This document shows, one piece after another, positions 44,234 to 55,502 of a stretch of DNA of 60,243 nt. The first letter of the stretch is position 1, and each line of letters opens with the position of its first letter. The DNA lies in assembly GCA_029865265.1 (NCBI GenBank), contig JAOUHG010000021.1, positions 1 to 60,243 of the forward strand, written 5' to 3'. The translations under genes and the position numbers were made by a program. Origin of the DNA: Candidatus Krumholzibacteriia bacterium. Lineage in GTDB: Bacteria > Krumholzibacteriota > Krumholzibacteriia > WVZY01 > JAKEHA01. The notes beneath the pieces were generated by a model, which worked only from the letters and a program-made list of their open reading frames with translations, ran no database searches and had not been told where the DNA came from.

Positions 44234-44950
44234 GTGCCATTGCAAAGACAGATCGTCGTCATCTGGGTGATCGCAGCGCTCATGGCAGCAACCGGGGCGG
44301 CCGGGCCTGCGCCGAGCCGCGCACAGGCCGCGGCCACGGATACCACCGCGGTGCGCGCCGATACCACGGCCGCGGCTCCGGTGGACTCGCTACGCTCGAT
44401 CACGGTGACCGATTCGCTGGGGATTCCGGGAACCCTCAAGGGTAAGAGCGACTACGATCCGGTGGAGATGAAGGAAATTCTCGGGCGCATGGGCTCGAGC
44501 GAAGTCGAGGGCCGCACCACGTGGGAGCGCAAGAAGAACCCGCGCACGGCCATGATCTGCTCCATGTTGCTGCCCGGGCTGGGGCAGACGTACAATGGAC
44601 GGCGCCTCAAGGTGGGGTTGATGGTGGGGTTCACGTCGTTCTACGCGGGACGAATGATCCTCAACTGGAAGAACTACGAGGCCTACACGGTGGAGCGGGA
44701 CCAGTATACGCCGGGATCGTTCAACTACCGGCAGGCGGACCAGCTGGCGGCTTTCTACAAGGAAGAGGCGCGCACCTACATGTGGTGGACCGGTGCCGTG
44801 TGGTTGATCGGCATCCTGGACTCGTGGATCGACGCGCACCTCTACGACGTGCGCGAGTACACGCCACCACCGCCGCCCGATGCGGGTGTTCCGCACACCG
44901 GTGGCGAAGTGAGTTACCTGACACTGGGGTTTGGACTATCGTTCAAGTGA
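44234..44950 (+). CDS. Membrane protein of the DUF5683 type
   Basis: An exported or membrane protein of about 238 aa. After a signal-like N-terminus ([20 protein letters not shown]) comes a Thr/Ala-rich linker. The conserved core [23 protein letters not shown] then starts a pair of membrane segments ([17 protein letters not shown] and [21 protein letters not shown]) typical of the DUF5683/TM2-like group found in Bacteroidetes-type genomes. The GTG at 44234 is the best start visible; no strong ribosome site is present. It ends 4 bp before lepA. Function unknown; its place beside lepA and lepB may mean a link to membrane or secretion work. Confidence 0.75.
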   Translation: MPLQRQIVVIWVIAALMAATGAAGPAPSRAQAAATDTTAVRADTTAAAPVDSLRSITVTDSLGIPGTLKGKSDYDPVEMKEILGRMGSSEVEGRTTWERKKNPRTAMICSMLLPGLGQTYNGRRLKVGLMVGFTSFYAGRMILNWKNYEAYTVERDQYTPGSFNYRQADQLAAFYKEEARTYMWWTGAVWLIGILDSWIDAHLYDVREYTPPPPPDAGVPHTGGEVSYLTLGFGLSFK

Positions 44951-44954
44951 GATC

Positions 44955-46766
44955 ATGACGTTTCCGCAGGATCGCATTCGAAACTTCTGCATCATCGCGC
45001 ACATCGACCATGGCAAGTCGACGCTGGCCGATCGCTTGCTGGAGAAGACCGGCACGCTCACCAACAAGGAGATGCGTGCCCAGGTGCTCGACACCATGGA
45101 CCTCGAGCGCGAGCGGGGCATTACCATCAAGAGCCATCCCATCCGCATGGTCTACCGCGCGCGGGACGGCAGGGATTACCTCTTCAATCTCATCGACACG
45201 CCGGGTCACGTCGATTTCACTTACGAAGTCTCGCGCAGCCTCGCGGCCTGCGACGGCGCCATCCTGGTGGTGGACGCGGTGCAGGGCATCCAGGCCCAGA
45301 CGGTCTCCAACGTCTACCTCGCGGTGGATCACGGCCTGGAACTGCTGCCGGTCATCAACAAGATCGACCTGCCCGCGGCGCGCGTCGACGAAGTGGCCGA
45401 GGAGATCCACGAGTTGATCGGCGCGGAGCCCGAGGAGATCGTGCGCGTGAGCGCCCGCGAGGGCACCGGCGTCGAGGACCTGCTGGAAGCGGTGGTGGCG
45501 CGGGTCCCGGCGCCGGTGGGCGACCGCGACGGGAAACTGCAGGGCCTCGTGTTCGACTCGTTTTACGACACCTACCGCGGCTCGGTGATCTACGTCAGCA
45601 TCAAGCAGGGGCGCCTGCGCAAGGGCGACCTGGTGCGCATGTGGTCCAACGGCAAGACCTTCGAGACCATGGAGGTGGGGTACTTCCGCATCAGCATGGT
45701 GCCGGCGCCGGTGCTGGAGGCGGGCGAGGTGGGCTACGTGGTCACCGGGATCAAGGACATCCACGACACCAAGGTGGGCGACACCATCACCCTGGACGCG
45801 AATCCCTGTGAGGCGCAACTCCCCGGCTACCATGACGTAAAACCCATGGTGTTCAGCGGCCTCTACCCGGTGGACGCAGAGGACTACGAGGAATTGCGCG
45901 ACGCCCTGGAGAAGCTGCGCATGAACGACGCCTCGTTCATCTTCGAGCCGGAGACGTCCACCGCGCTGGGGTTCGGCTTCCGCTGCGGCTTCCTGGGCCT
46001 CTTGCACATGGAGATCATCCAGGAGCGGCTGGAGCGCGAGTACAATCTCAATTTGATAACCACCATGCCCAACGTGGAGTACATCGTGCGCCAGAAGAAC
46101 GGCGAGGAGATCGTGGTGGACAATCCCGCCCACTTCCCGGCGGAGGGCAAGATCGAGCATGTGCGCGAGCCCTACGTGAAGGTGGAGATCGTGACACCTT
46201 CGGACTACGTGGGCGCCATCATGTCGCTCAACCAGGAGCGCCGCGGTGTATACCTGGGCATGGAGTACGTGACTCGGGGCCGGGCGGTGCTGCGCTACGA
46301 CATGCCGCTGGCCGAGATCCTGATCGACTACTATGATAAGCTGAAGAGCCTCAGCAGGGGCTACGCGAGCCTCGACTACGACTACATCGGGCATCGCGAG
46401 AGCGACGTGGTGCGGCTGGACATCGCCATCAACGGCGACCCGGTGGACGCGCTCTCGATGATCGTCCACCAGGAGAACGCGTACATGATGGGCCGGGATC
46501 TTGCTTCCAAGCTCAAGGAGGTCATCCCGCGCCAGATGTACGAAGTGGCCATCCAGGCCTGCATGGGTTCCAAGGTGATCTCGCGCACCAACGTGAAGGC
46601 GCTGCGCAAGAACGTCACCGCCAAGTGCTACGGCGGCGATATCACTCGCAAGCGCAAGCTCCTCGAGAAACAGAAGGAGGGCAAGCGCCGTATGAAGATG
46701 GTCGGCAAGGTGGAGATTCCACAGGAAGCCTTTCTCGCGGTCCTCAAAGTGGAGAGAACGAGCTAA
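44955..46766 (+). CDS. lepA: Elongation factor 4 (LepA)
   Basis: A 603-aa translational GTPase that back-translocates or helps ribosome assembly. G1 is HIDHGKSTL, the DTPGHVDF motif is G3, and NKIDLP is G4. The EF4-specific C-terminal domain ends with [20 protein letters not shown]-like sequence and KKKRL-equivalent basic motifs ([17 protein letters not shown]). The ATG at 44955 is chosen as the family start ([20 protein letters not shown]). It is followed directly by lepB. Confidence 0.97.
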   Translation: MTFPQDRIRNFCIIAHIDHGKSTLADRLLEKTGTLTNKEMRAQVLDTMDLERERGITIKSHPIRMVYRARDGRDYLFNLIDTPGHVDFTYEVSRSLAACDGAILVVDAVQGIQAQTVSNVYLAVDHGLELLPVINKIDLPAARVDEVAEEIHELIGAEPEEIVRVSAREGTGVEDLLEAVVARVPAPVGDRDGKLQGLVFDSFYDTYRGSVIYVSIKQGRLRKGDLVRMWSNGKTFETMEVGYFRISMVPAPVLEAGEVGYVVTGIKDIHDTKVGDTITLDANPCEAQLPGYHDVKPMVFSGLYPVDAEDYEELRDALEKLRMNDASFIFEPETSTALGFGFRCGFLGLLHMEIIQERLEREYNLNLITTMPNVEYIVRQKNGEEIVVDNPAHFPAEGKIEHVREPYVKVEIVTPSDYVGAIMSLNQERRGVYLGMEYVTRGRAVLRYDMPLAEILIDYYDKLKSLSRGYASLDYDYIGHRESDVVRLDIAINGDPVDALSMIVHQENAYMMGRDLASKLKEVIPRQMYEVAIQACMGSKVISRTNVKALRKNVTAKCYGGDITRKRKLLEKQKEGKRRMKMVGKVEIPQEAFLAVLKVERTS

Positions 46767-47366
46767 ATGGCAAAGAAGCAGAAGAAATCAGTCATTCGCG
46801 AGTACACCGAAATCATCGTGCTCGCGGTGGCCCTGGCCCTGTTCGTGCGCACGTTCTTCGTGCAGGCCTTTCGCATCCCGTCGGAGTCCATGGAAGACAC
46901 GCTGCTGGTGGGTGACTTCCTCTTTGCCAACAAGCTCGTCTACGGTCCCAAGCTGCCCCTGCTCGACGTCCGCCTGCCGGCCATTCGCGACCCGAAGCCG
47001 GGCGACATCATCATATTCAAGTACCCGGGTGACGAGAAGATCGACTACATCAAGCGCTGTGTCGCGGTGGAAGGGCAGACGGTGGAACTGGTGGACAACC
47101 ACCTGTACGTCGACGGGATCCTCCAGGACGAGGACTTCACCAAGTACGTGTTCGGTTCGCGCCCGGATCGCCACTTCGGCCCCTTCACGGTGCCGGAAGG
47201 GCACATATTCATGATGGGCGACAACCGGGACAACAGTGCGGACAGCCGCGCCTGGGGACCGCTGGACAAGCGGCTGATCATGGGCAAGGCGATGTTCATC
47301 TATTTCTCCTGGAATCCGCGCTCGCACACGATTCGCTTCTCGCGCATCGGCGACATCATTCGTTGA
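46767..47366 (+). CDS. lepB: Signal peptidase I
   Basis: A 199-aa type I signal peptidase. One N-terminal membrane helix (EIIVLAVALALFVRTFFVQAF) precedes the catalytic Ser in IPSESMEDTLLVGD and the catalytic Lys in DYIKRCVAVEGQTVE. GHIFMMGDNRDNSADSRAWG is the box D/E signature. The ATG follows the lepA TAA with no gap. It should process the many exported proteins encoded in this window. Confidence 0.96.
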   Translation: MAKKQKKSVIREYTEIIVLAVALALFVRTFFVQAFRIPSESMEDTLLVGDFLFANKLVYGPKLPLLDVRLPAIRDPKPGDIIIFKYPGDEKIDYIKRCVAVEGQTVELVDNHLYVDGILQDEDFTKYVFGSRPDRHFGPFTVPEGHIFMMGDNRDNSADSRAWGPLDKRLIMGKAMFIYFSWNPRSHTIRFSRIGDIIR

Positions 47367-47486
47367 AAGTCGAGGGTGCGCGCGACACCGCTCCTCCGCT
47401 CATGGTCCTCGCGCGAAACATTTGAAATCGCGCTGCGGAAATCGCGTCGGATCGGTGTCACGCGCGCCCGCCGCCCGGTCAAACAC

Positions 47487-48599
47487 ATGAAACAACTCTC
47501 GCTTTACATCCATGTTCCGTTCTGCACGCGGCGGTGCTCGTACTGCTCGTTCTATCACGTTCCGGCGGAGAAGAGCCGCGAGGAGGCGTTCACCGGCGCG
47601 CTGCTGGACGAGATGCGCTTTGCGCTCGACGACCTCGGCGAGCGTTTCGAGCTGCGCACGGTGTTCGTGGGCGGGGGAACGCCGACCGTTCTCGGCGACG
47701 CGTGCTGGACGCGCATCGTGGAGACCATCGCGCCGTTCTTTCCCGCGGGCGGGCCCGCCGAGTTCACCGTGGAGATGAACCCCGAGGACGTCGAGCCGGC
47801 ACGGGTGGCGTTCCTGAGGGGGCTGGGCGTCAATCGGGCCAGCCTGGGTGTGCAGTCCATGCATCCGGTGGGGCAGAAGGTGCTCAAGCGTTGCGCCCCG
47901 GAAGTAAACGCGCGCGCCATCGAGATCGTGCGCGGGAGTTTTGACAACGTGAGTTTCGACGTTCTGCTGGGTGTGCCGAAGACCACGCCGGCGGATCTCG
48001 ACGCGACCCTGCGGACGCTGCTGGCGCAGCAGCCGCGGCACCTCTCCGTGTACGGCCTGGAGCCCGGCGGGGACATGTCGCACGAGGTGGAGCGCTTCTT
48101 CGAGGCGGTTGACCCGGACCGCGTTGCTGATGAATACTTGAGGGTGTGCGAGACGTTGCGTGCCGGGGGGTTCCGGCACTACGAGGTCTCGAACTTCGCC
48201 CGCCCCGGATTCGAGTCCCTCCACAACCGGACCTACTGGGATGGTGGGGATTACCTGGGGGTGGGACCGGCCGCGCACTCCGCGCTGGGCGGACGGCGCT
48301 TCTGGAACGAACCGTCGCTCGACGCCTACCTGCGGCGCTCGGGCCGGGAACACCTGGCGGCCCGTGTGCGCGACGACGCCGGCGGCGGGGCCATCGAGCG
48401 GGTGATGCTGGCGCTGCGCACCGACCGGGGCGCCCCGGCGGAGTGGCTGGATGCCGCGCGCGTGGGCGAGTTTGCCGCCGGGGGTTTCGTTGAAATGCGC
48501 GACGGGCGGGTGTTCAGCACCGAGCGCGGTTTCCTGATCCTGAATGACCTGGTGCTCCGTCTTGCGGAGCCCGCAGCCACAAACGAACCGACATGTTGA
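47487..48599 (+). CDS. hemW: HemW-type radical SAM protein (heme chaperone)
   Basis: A 370-aa radical-SAM protein. LYIHVPFCTRRCSYCSFYHV carries the CX3CX2C cluster site; the fourth Cys seen in true HemN is absent, as in HemW. VGGGTPTVL and VEMNPEDVEPARV are further family segments, and NRASLGVQSM is the SAM-binding strand. HemW inserts heme into respiratory proteins; true coproporphyrinogen oxidase activity is unlikely. The ATG at 47487 fits the family start; the upstream open frame is not coding-like. Its 3' end overlaps hrcA by 7 nt. Confidence 0.9.
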   Translation: MKQLSLYIHVPFCTRRCSYCSFYHVPAEKSREEAFTGALLDEMRFALDDLGERFELRTVFVGGGTPTVLGDACWTRIVETIAPFFPAGGPAEFTVEMNPEDVEPARVAFLRGLGVNRASLGVQSMHPVGQKVLKRCAPEVNARAIEIVRGSFDNVSFDVLLGVPKTTPADLDATLRTLLAQQPRHLSVYGLEPGGDMSHEVERFFEAVDPDRVADEYLRVCETLRAGGFRHYEVSNFARPGFESLHNRTYWDGGDYLGVGPAAHSALGGRRFWNEPSLDAYLRRSGREHLAARVRDDAGGGAIERVMLALRTDRGAPAEWLDAARVGEFAAGGFVEMRDGRVFSTERGFLILNDLVLRLAEPAATNEPTC

Positions 48600-49621
48600 T
48601 CGAGAAGGATCGCGAAATACTCCGCACCATCATCGAGGTGTACGTCAGCGAGGGCGACCCCGTCAGCTCGCGGCGCGTGCGCGATGCGGGGCGCTTTGCC
48701 ATGAGCACCGCCACCATCCGCAACCGCATGGCGGTACTGGAGCGCGAAGGGTTGATCGCCAAGGCGCACGTGTCCTCCGGGCGCATCCCCACCGACGAGG
48801 GCTATCGCCTCCACGTCGACGAACTGCAAGCCGAGCGCACCCTCGCGGCGGGTGAGGCGCTTCCCGCGGTACGGGAGGAACTGCGTGCCGAGGGCGACAA
48901 CATCAGCGCGCTCATGCTGCACACCTCGCAAATGCTGGGTGCGATGTCGCGCAACGTGGCCCTGGTCTACGGCGCCGTGGTGCAGGAGTGCCGCGTGGGC
49001 GGGGTGCGCTTGTTCCAACTCAACGGCGGGCGTCTGCTGGTGGTGGTGCGGCTGGTGCCGGACTACGAGCGCACGGTGGCCCTGCGCCTGGGCCGCGAGC
49101 CGTCGCCCGAGACCGTGTCGGCCGTGGAGGGGCTGCTCAACCGCCTGGTGGGCGGGATGAGCCTGGACGGCGCCCGCGCCGCACTGGGCGAGCTGGTGCG
49201 CGACAATGTCACCGACGAGGGGATCGTTGTGCGCGAGATCACGTCGCGGCGCGAAGAAATTTTTTCCGGGCCGCCGGCGGTTGAGATGTGTTTCGAGGCG
49301 CGCGGGCGCATGCTCGACCAGCCCGAGCTCTCCGATCCGCGAACCCTGCATCTCCTGTTACGAATCTTGCACAACCGCGACTATTTGACTTCGATTCTCG
49401 CCAGCCGCCCCCTCGACCGGACCCAGGTGACCATCGGGGTCGAGCACGGGGATGAGTCCCTGAGGCCGTTCAGCCTCGTTACGGCCGGATATCGCATGGG
49501 CGCGGCGCGGGGGGTTGTTGGTCTCATGGGGCCGACGAGGATGCGATACGACCATGCGATTTCGCTGGTCGGATCCGTATCACGAGAACTGCGCGCCATC
49601 GGCGAAGAGTTCTTTCAGTAG
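48593..49621 (+). CDS. hrcA: Heat-shock repressor HrcA
   Basis: A 342-aa HrcA. The N-terminal winged helix contains DPVSSRRVRDAGRFAMSTAT-IRNRMAVLEREGLI, and SSGRIPTDEGYRLHVDEL is the family hallmark. The C-terminal GAF-like domain covers about 110-335. HrcA normally binds CIRCE operators and represses chaperone genes, but I find no CIRCE-like TTAGCACTC / GAGTGCTAA repeat upstream of grpE or dnaK here. The start overlaps hemW by 7 nt. Confidence 0.95.
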   Translation: MLIEKDREILRTIIEVYVSEGDPVSSRRVRDAGRFAMSTATIRNRMAVLEREGLIAKAHVSSGRIPTDEGYRLHVDELQAERTLAAGEALPAVREELRAEGDNISALMLHTSQMLGAMSRNVALVYGAVVQECRVGGVRLFQLNGGRLLVVVRLVPDYERTVALRLGREPSPETVSAVEGLLNRLVGGMSLDGARAALGELVRDNVTDEGIVVREITSRREEIFSGPPAVEMCFEARGRMLDQPELSDPRTLHLLLRILHNRDYLTSILASRPLDRTQVTIGVEHGDESLRPFSLVTAGYRMGAARGVVGLMGPTRMRYDHAISLVGSVSRELRAIGEEFFQ

Positions 49622-49650
49622 GCAACTGTTTCCCGAACCGGGGAGTTCTG

Positions 49651-50382
49651 ATGGACGAGAAGGAACGGCAGAATCAGACCCAGATCGACGCCGCCTCGGA
49701 CGACGACGAAGATCGTGAGCCCCCGGTGTACGACCTCGACGTCGAGCCCGACGACGACGGCGACGACGCGTTCGCCCCGGATGACACGGACGACGAGGCC
49801 GAAGCGCGATCGGGGGCCGGAGGAGATGCCGGCGCCGCGCGCGCGAGCCGCCGCGTGTCGCGCAAGGAGATCCTGGATCGATTCCAGGAGAAGAACGAGG
49901 TCATCGCAAGACTGACCCGCGATAAGAACCGCCTCGAAAAGGAGGCGGCAGATCTTGCCGAGCAGGCCAGGGACCACAAGGACCGCTGGCTGCGTACGGC
50001 CGCCGAGTTTGAAAACTACCGCAAGCGTTCCGCCAGGGAATGGGAATTGCTTAAGCAGCAATCAAAGTCCGAAGTCATCCTCGAGGTGCTCAATTCGCTG
50101 GACGACTTCGAGCGGGCGTTTGCAGTGGTGGCGGGGGCCGAAGAGAGCGAGTTTGTTCAGGGTATTCGGTTGATTTATAACAACTTGCTCTCAGGCCTGC
50201 AAAAACTCGGGGTAACCGAGCTCGAAGCCCTCCACCAACCCTTCGACCCGAACGTCCACATGGCGGTCGGGCAGATCCAGACCGACGAGGCTCCATCCGG
50301 CCACGTCGCCGAGGTCCTCGAGAAGGGTTACTCCCTCAACGGAGTCCTCATTCGTCCCGCCCGGGTCATCGTTGCAAAGTAG
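49651..50382 (+). CDS. grpE: Nucleotide exchange factor GrpE
   Basis: A 243-aa GrpE with a very long acidic low-complexity N-terminus (about 1-55, Asp/Glu-rich). The coiled-coil dimerisation helix follows, then RTAAEFENYRKRSAREWE and the beta-wing (HMAVGQIQTDEAPSGHVAEV-LEKGYSLNG, ending RPARVIVAK). It releases ADP from DnaK. A CGGGGAG ribosome site is present. Confidence 0.95.
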   Translation: MDEKERQNQTQIDAASDDDEDREPPVYDLDVEPDDDGDDAFAPDDTDDEAEARSGAGGDAGAARASRRVSRKEILDRFQEKNEVIARLTRDKNRLEKEAADLAEQARDHKDRWLRTAAEFENYRKRSAREWELLKQQSKSEVILEVLNSLDDFERAFAVVAGAEESEFVQGIRLIYNNLLSGLQKLGVTELEALHQPFDPNVHMAVGQIQTDEAPSGHVAEVLEKGYSLNGVLIRPARVIVAK

Positions 50383-50411
50383 CAGCGGGACTCATTGAGA
50401 TTTCGAGTTTT

Positions 50412-50454
50412 GCACGGCGCGCCGTGCGGCGTCTCCCATGCTGGAATGCCGCAC
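50412..50454 (+). promoter_or_regulatory. Palindrome and alternative hairpins in the grpE-dnaK gap
   Basis: A perfect 16-bp palindrome GCACGGCGCGCCGTGC (50412-50427) shares bases with a second stem GTGCGGC / GCCGCAC (50424-50430 and 50448-50454), so the two cannot form together. They lie 48-90 nt upstream of the dnaK ATG, where a heat-shock operator or RNA switch might be expected. Confidence 0.4.
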
Positions 50455-50502
50455 CGGCGCGACCCGTGCGGGGTTGGATATCACGCGCGCAAGGAGCCGG
50501 AG

Positions 50503-52332
<1,830 letters not shown>

Positions 52333-52394
52333 ACCGGAAGTTTCTTGAGTCGCCCTGCGGCCGCGGTAACGAACCCGGCGGCGGGACGAAGCCA

Positions 52395-52428
52395 GCGCAC
52401 GCGCCCGGGCCTTCCCGGGCGCGTGTGC
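52395..52428 (+). terminator. Long GC hairpin between dnaK and dnaJ
   Basis: A 15-bp stem (one G-T wobble) with a 4-nt CCTT loop, starting GCGCACGCGCCCGGG, followed by only a short GTTT. It probably terminates or attenuates dnaK transcription before dnaJ. Confidence 0.65.
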
Positions 52429-52454
52429 GTTTGGTTGTGGCCGTGAAATTGTCC

Positions 52455-52484
52455 CTGACGCGATGGTTGACCGTGGGCTATATT
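52455..52484 (+). promoter_or_regulatory. Near-leaderless promoter of dnaJ
   Basis: CTGACG (52455-52460), an 18-bp spacer and TATATT (52479-52484), with the dnaJ ATG only 8 nt further on. Transcription would begin about 2 nt before the start codon, and there is no ribosome site. Together with the upstream hairpin this makes dnaJ a separate unit. Confidence 0.55.
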
Positions 52485-52492
52485 CCCCCGCG

Positions 52493-53620
52493 ATGAGCAA
52501 GCGAGACTACTACGAGGTTCTGGGCGTCCAGCGCGGGGCGAGCAAGGACGAGATCAAGAAGGCGTACCGCAAGCTCGCATTCCAGTACCACCCCGACAAG
52601 AACCCCGGCAACAAAGAGGCGGAGGACAAGTTCAAGGAAGCCACCGAGGCCTACGAGGTCCTCAGCGACGAAGAGCGCCGCCGCATCTACGACCAGGTGG
52701 GCCATGCGGGCATGGGCCGCGGTGCGGGTGCGGGCAGCCCGTTCGGGGGCGGATTCGGCGGGGGTTTCGAGGGCTTCGATCTCTCCGACGCGCTGCGCGC
52801 GTTCATGCGCGAGTTCGGCGGCTTCGAGGGCGGCTTCGGCGGCGCGGCCGGTGGTGGCGCCACACGCTCCCGCAAAGGCCGGGATCTGCAGGTGCGTGTG
52901 CACCTGAGTCTGGAGGAGATTGCGAAGGGCGTCGAGAAGCAGATCCGGGTGACGCGGCTGGTGGACTGCGAGACCTGCCATGGCAGCGGCGCAAAGGACG
53001 GCTCGACGCCGGCCACCTGCCAGACGTGTTCGGGCACCGGGCAGATCAAGCAGGTCCAGCGCACCATCCTGGGACAGTTCATCAATGTGGTGGAGTGCAG
53101 CGCGTGCGACGGCGAGGGCACCATCATCCGGGACCGCTGCCACGACTGCAACGGCACCGGTACCGTTCGCGGGTCGGAGACGGTGAAGGTCAAGATTCCC
53201 CCCGGCGTGGTGAGCGGCAACTACATCACCGTACGCGGACACGGCGACGCAGCCGGGCGCGGTGGCCGTAACGGCGACCTCTATGTGGTGATCGAAGAGG
53301 AAGAGGACGGTCGTTTCGTGCGCCACGACAACGACGTGCTGATCGACATCCCCCTGACCTACACCCAGCTCACCCTGGGGACCAAACTCGAGGTGCCCAC
53401 GCTGGAGGGCAAGGTGCTGCTGCGGGTCCCCGCGGGCACACCATCGCACAAGATCCTGCGGCTCAAGGGCAAGGGCATTCCGAGGCTCAACGGACACGGG
53501 CGCGGCGACCAGCTGGTGCGCGTGATCGCCTGGGTGCCGAACAAGGTTTCGAAGAAGGAAGAGGAAATCCTCAAGGAACTCGAGAAGGCCCTCTCCGATC
53601 GGGCCCCGCGAGTCGACTGA
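52493..53620 (+). CDS. dnaJ: Chaperone DnaJ (Hsp40 class A)
   Basis: A 375-aa class A J-protein. The J domain (about 3-68) contains [10 protein letters not shown] with the HPD motif. A Gly/Phe-rich stretch (about 75-120) follows. Four zinc-binding repeats are [24 protein letters not shown] and CHDCNGTG. The C-terminal substrate-binding domain is complete. It stimulates DnaK ATPase. Confidence 0.97.
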   Translation: MSKRDYYEVLGVQRGASKDEIKKAYRKLAFQYHPDKNPGNKEAEDKFKEATEAYEVLSDEERRRIYDQVGHAGMGRGAGAGSPFGGGFGGGFEGFDLSDALRAFMREFGGFEGGFGGAAGGGATRSRKGRDLQVRVHLSLEEIAKGVEKQIRVTRLVDCETCHGSGAKDGSTPATCQTCSGTGQIKQVQRTILGQFINVVECSACDGEGTIIRDRCHDCNGTGTVRGSETVKVKIPPGVVSGNYITVRGHGDAAGRGGRNGDLYVVIEEEEDGRFVRHDNDVLIDIPLTYTQLTLGTKLEVPTLEGKVLLRVPAGTPSHKILRLKGKGIPRLNGHGRGDQLVRVIAWVPNKVSKKEEEILKELEKALSDRAPRVD

Positions 53621-53671
53621 CCGAAGCTCCACCCGGTGCCCGTGCGGCCGGGCGTGCGCGGAATGGGCCCC

Positions 53672-54382
53672 ATGAGTGCACACACGTTTTCTTTCTACCT
53701 GCCGGGAATGACAGCGGACGACACCCGGGTGAGCATCGCTGGCGACGAGCACACGCATCTCAAGCGCGTACTGCGCGTTCGCAGCGGGGAGACCATCCGC
53801 GTCACCAACGGCAGGGGACTCATGGTGATCGCCACGGTCGATGAGGTGCAGGATCGCGCCACCCTGGCGCGTGTCACCGCCGTCGAGTCCGACGCTCCGC
53901 CCGGGCGCCGCCTGGCGTTGGCGCTTCCGCTCCTGCAGCGCGCGCACTTCGATGCGGCGGTTGCGCAGTGCGTGGAGGTGGGTGTCACCGAATTCGTGCC
54001 GGTTCATGCGGAGAGGTGCCACGTGCGGGTGTGGACGCCCGCGCTGGCGAAGCGGGTGGCGCGCGTGGCGGTGTCGGCGATGAAGCAGTCCGGGCGCGAC
54101 TGGTTGCCACCCGTGCGGCCCGCGCTGGATGTCGAACGGCTCGTGGCCACGTTCGACGGATACCAATCCGTGGTGCTGGCCGATGCCGGCGGGGAACCCC
54201 TGGCGCCGGGAGCCGTGCGCGGCCACACGCTCGCCATCGTGGGGCCCGAGGCCGGTTTCTCGGAGCGCGAGACCGACCGCCTGCTTGCCGGCGGTGCCCG
54301 GCGGGTGGCGCTGTCGCGCCAGCGGCTGCGGGCCGAAACCGCGGCCACCGTGCTGGTTTCGCTTCTATCCCTGCCGGGCTGA
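53672..54382 (+). CDS. rsmE: 16S rRNA (uridine1498-N3)-methyltransferase RsmE
   Basis: A 236-aa SPOUT methyltransferase. The N-terminal PUA-like part has GDEHTHLKRVLRVRSGE. The C-terminal knot domain has AIVGPEAGFSERE and ALSRQRLRAETAATV, matching the GPEGG...E and LRxETA signatures of RsmE. It methylates U1498 of 16S rRNA. The start may be at 53636 (GTG), 53663 or 53672; the last begins the family-like sequence. Confidence 0.92.
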   Translation: MSAHTFSFYLPGMTADDTRVSIAGDEHTHLKRVLRVRSGETIRVTNGRGLMVIATVDEVQDRATLARVTAVESDAPPGRRLALALPLLQRAHFDAAVAQCVEVGVTEFVPVHAERCHVRVWTPALAKRVARVAVSAMKQSGRDWLPPVRPALDVERLVATFDGYQSVVLADAGGEPLAPGAVRGHTLAIVGPEAGFSERETDRLLAGGARRVALSRQRLRAETAATVLVSLLSLPG

Positions 54383-54417
54383 CCGGCGGCGCGGGACACC
54401 GCCGCGTGCGGGGGAAA

Positions 54418-54446
54418 TTGACACCCGGCAGCCTATCTCCTACACT
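54418..54446 (+). promoter_or_regulatory. Consensus promoter before yqeY
   Basis: A perfect TTGACA (54418-54423), an exact 17-bp spacer and TACACT (54441-54446). The yqeY ATG is 14 nt downstream, so the leader would be about 8 nt. This is the best -35 box seen in the window and may also drive cvpA, mutS2, dnaG and rpoD. Confidence 0.75.
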
Positions 54447-54460
54447 GCGAAGAGGTTAAC

Positions 54461-54901
54461 ATGATCACCCAGAAACTGACCGAAGACATGAAAGTGGCTA
54501 TGAAGGCCGGCGACAAGCTTCGCCTGAGCGTGGTTCGCATGCTCCTCTCCGAACTCAAGAACGAGCGCATCGCCCAGGGCGAGGACCTCGACGAGGCGTC
54601 CGAGCGCAAGGTGCTCACCGGCTATGCCAAGAAGCGCCGCGAGGCCATGGAGGCCGCCCGCGCGGGCGGGCGCGAGGAAGTCGCCGCGCGCGAACAGCAG
54701 GAGCTGGACATCACCATGGCCTACCTGCCCCCTCAACTGAGTGAGGCGGACCTGCGCGTTGTGGTGCGCAAGCACATCGAGACCGCGGGCGCCACGGGCC
54801 CGCAGGCCTTTGGCGTGGTCATGAAGTCGGTGATGGCGGAGGTCGGCGGGCAGGCGGACGGCAAGGTGGTTTCCGCGCTGGTGCGGGAGTTGATGGGCTG
54901 A
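54461..54901 (+). CDS. yqeY: GatB/YqeY domain protein
   Basis: A 146-aa YqeY-like protein with the family pattern: N-terminal helical region ITQKLTEDMKVAMKAGDKLRLSVVRMLLSELKN and C-terminal LPPQLSEADLRVVVRKHI...GVVMKSVMAEVGGQADGKVVS. The domain is shared with the tail of GatB; a tRNA-dependent amidotransferase role is possible but unproven. Proteins like this are often beside dnaG and rpoD. Confidence 0.92.
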   Translation: MITQKLTEDMKVAMKAGDKLRLSVVRMLLSELKNERIAQGEDLDEASERKVLTGYAKKRREAMEAARAGGREEVAAREQQELDITMAYLPPQLSEADLRVVVRKHIETAGATGPQAFGVVMKSVMAEVGGQADGKVVSALVRELMG

Positions 54902-54906
54902 GGCGG

Positions 54907-55446
54907 ATGTCGGACGTTACCGTCGTGAACGTCGTGCTGCTGGGGATGCTTGCCATCGGTATGATCACCGGCGCAATCAAGGGGTTCACGCGGCAGGTGA
55001 TCGAACTGGTCGGCCTGGTGGTGTCGTTCTTCGTCGCCGCCGTCATCGCGAGCTGGCTTGCATCGCAGATCGCGGAGTTCACATCCATTCCGCACACGCC
55101 GTCGCTCGTGATCGCGTTCATCGCCGTGTTCGTGGGTGGGATGGTTGCCTTTCACTTTGTGGCCATCTCCGCCCAGCGCATGATGCACATGACGCTGCTG
55201 GGTATCATCGACCGCTTCGCCGGCGCCGCCCTGGGCCTGGTGGCCGCGGTGCTGGTGACGAGTGTCGTCACCACCGTGCTCCTCGAACTGCCCATTCCCG
55301 ACGACCTGCGTTCCGGACTCGAAGACTCGTCGGTGTGCGCGTTCGTGCAACCCGTTGCGGGCTGGCTCTTCGAGGCCGTCTTTCCGCAGGAAAGCGGACA
55401 TATCGCGGCTGGAATCGCGATGCGCGCCGCCGCGTCTCCCGTCTGA
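54907..55446 (+). CDS. CvpA-family membrane protein
   Basis: A 179-aa protein with four hydrophobic segments (starting VNVVLLGMLAIGMITGAIKG) and the family pattern GFTRQVIELVGLVVSFFVAA and GIIDRFAGAALGLVAAVLVT. CvpA proteins are linked to colicin V production and envelope stress, but their molecular role is unclear. It sits between yqeY and mutS2, a common neighbourhood for this family. Confidence 0.87.
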   Translation: MSDVTVVNVVLLGMLAIGMITGAIKGFTRQVIELVGLVVSFFVAAVIASWLASQIAEFTSIPHTPSLVIAFIAVFVGGMVAFHFVAISAQRMMHMTLLGIIDRFAGAALGLVAAVLVTSVVTTVLLELPIPDDLRSGLEDSSVCAFVQPVAGWLFEAVFPQESGHIAAGIAMRAAASPV

Positions 55447-55502
55447 CGGGCGCATTCCCTGACTCACAATGTTCGCGGGCACTCCGCCCGCGCAGGATCC
55501 GC

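Noticed and set aside
48560-50502. CIRCE operators for HrcA
   Set aside because: No TTAGCACTC / GAGTGCTAA-type inverted repeat was found upstream of hrcA, grpE or dnaK; the palindromes present differ in sequence and spacing.
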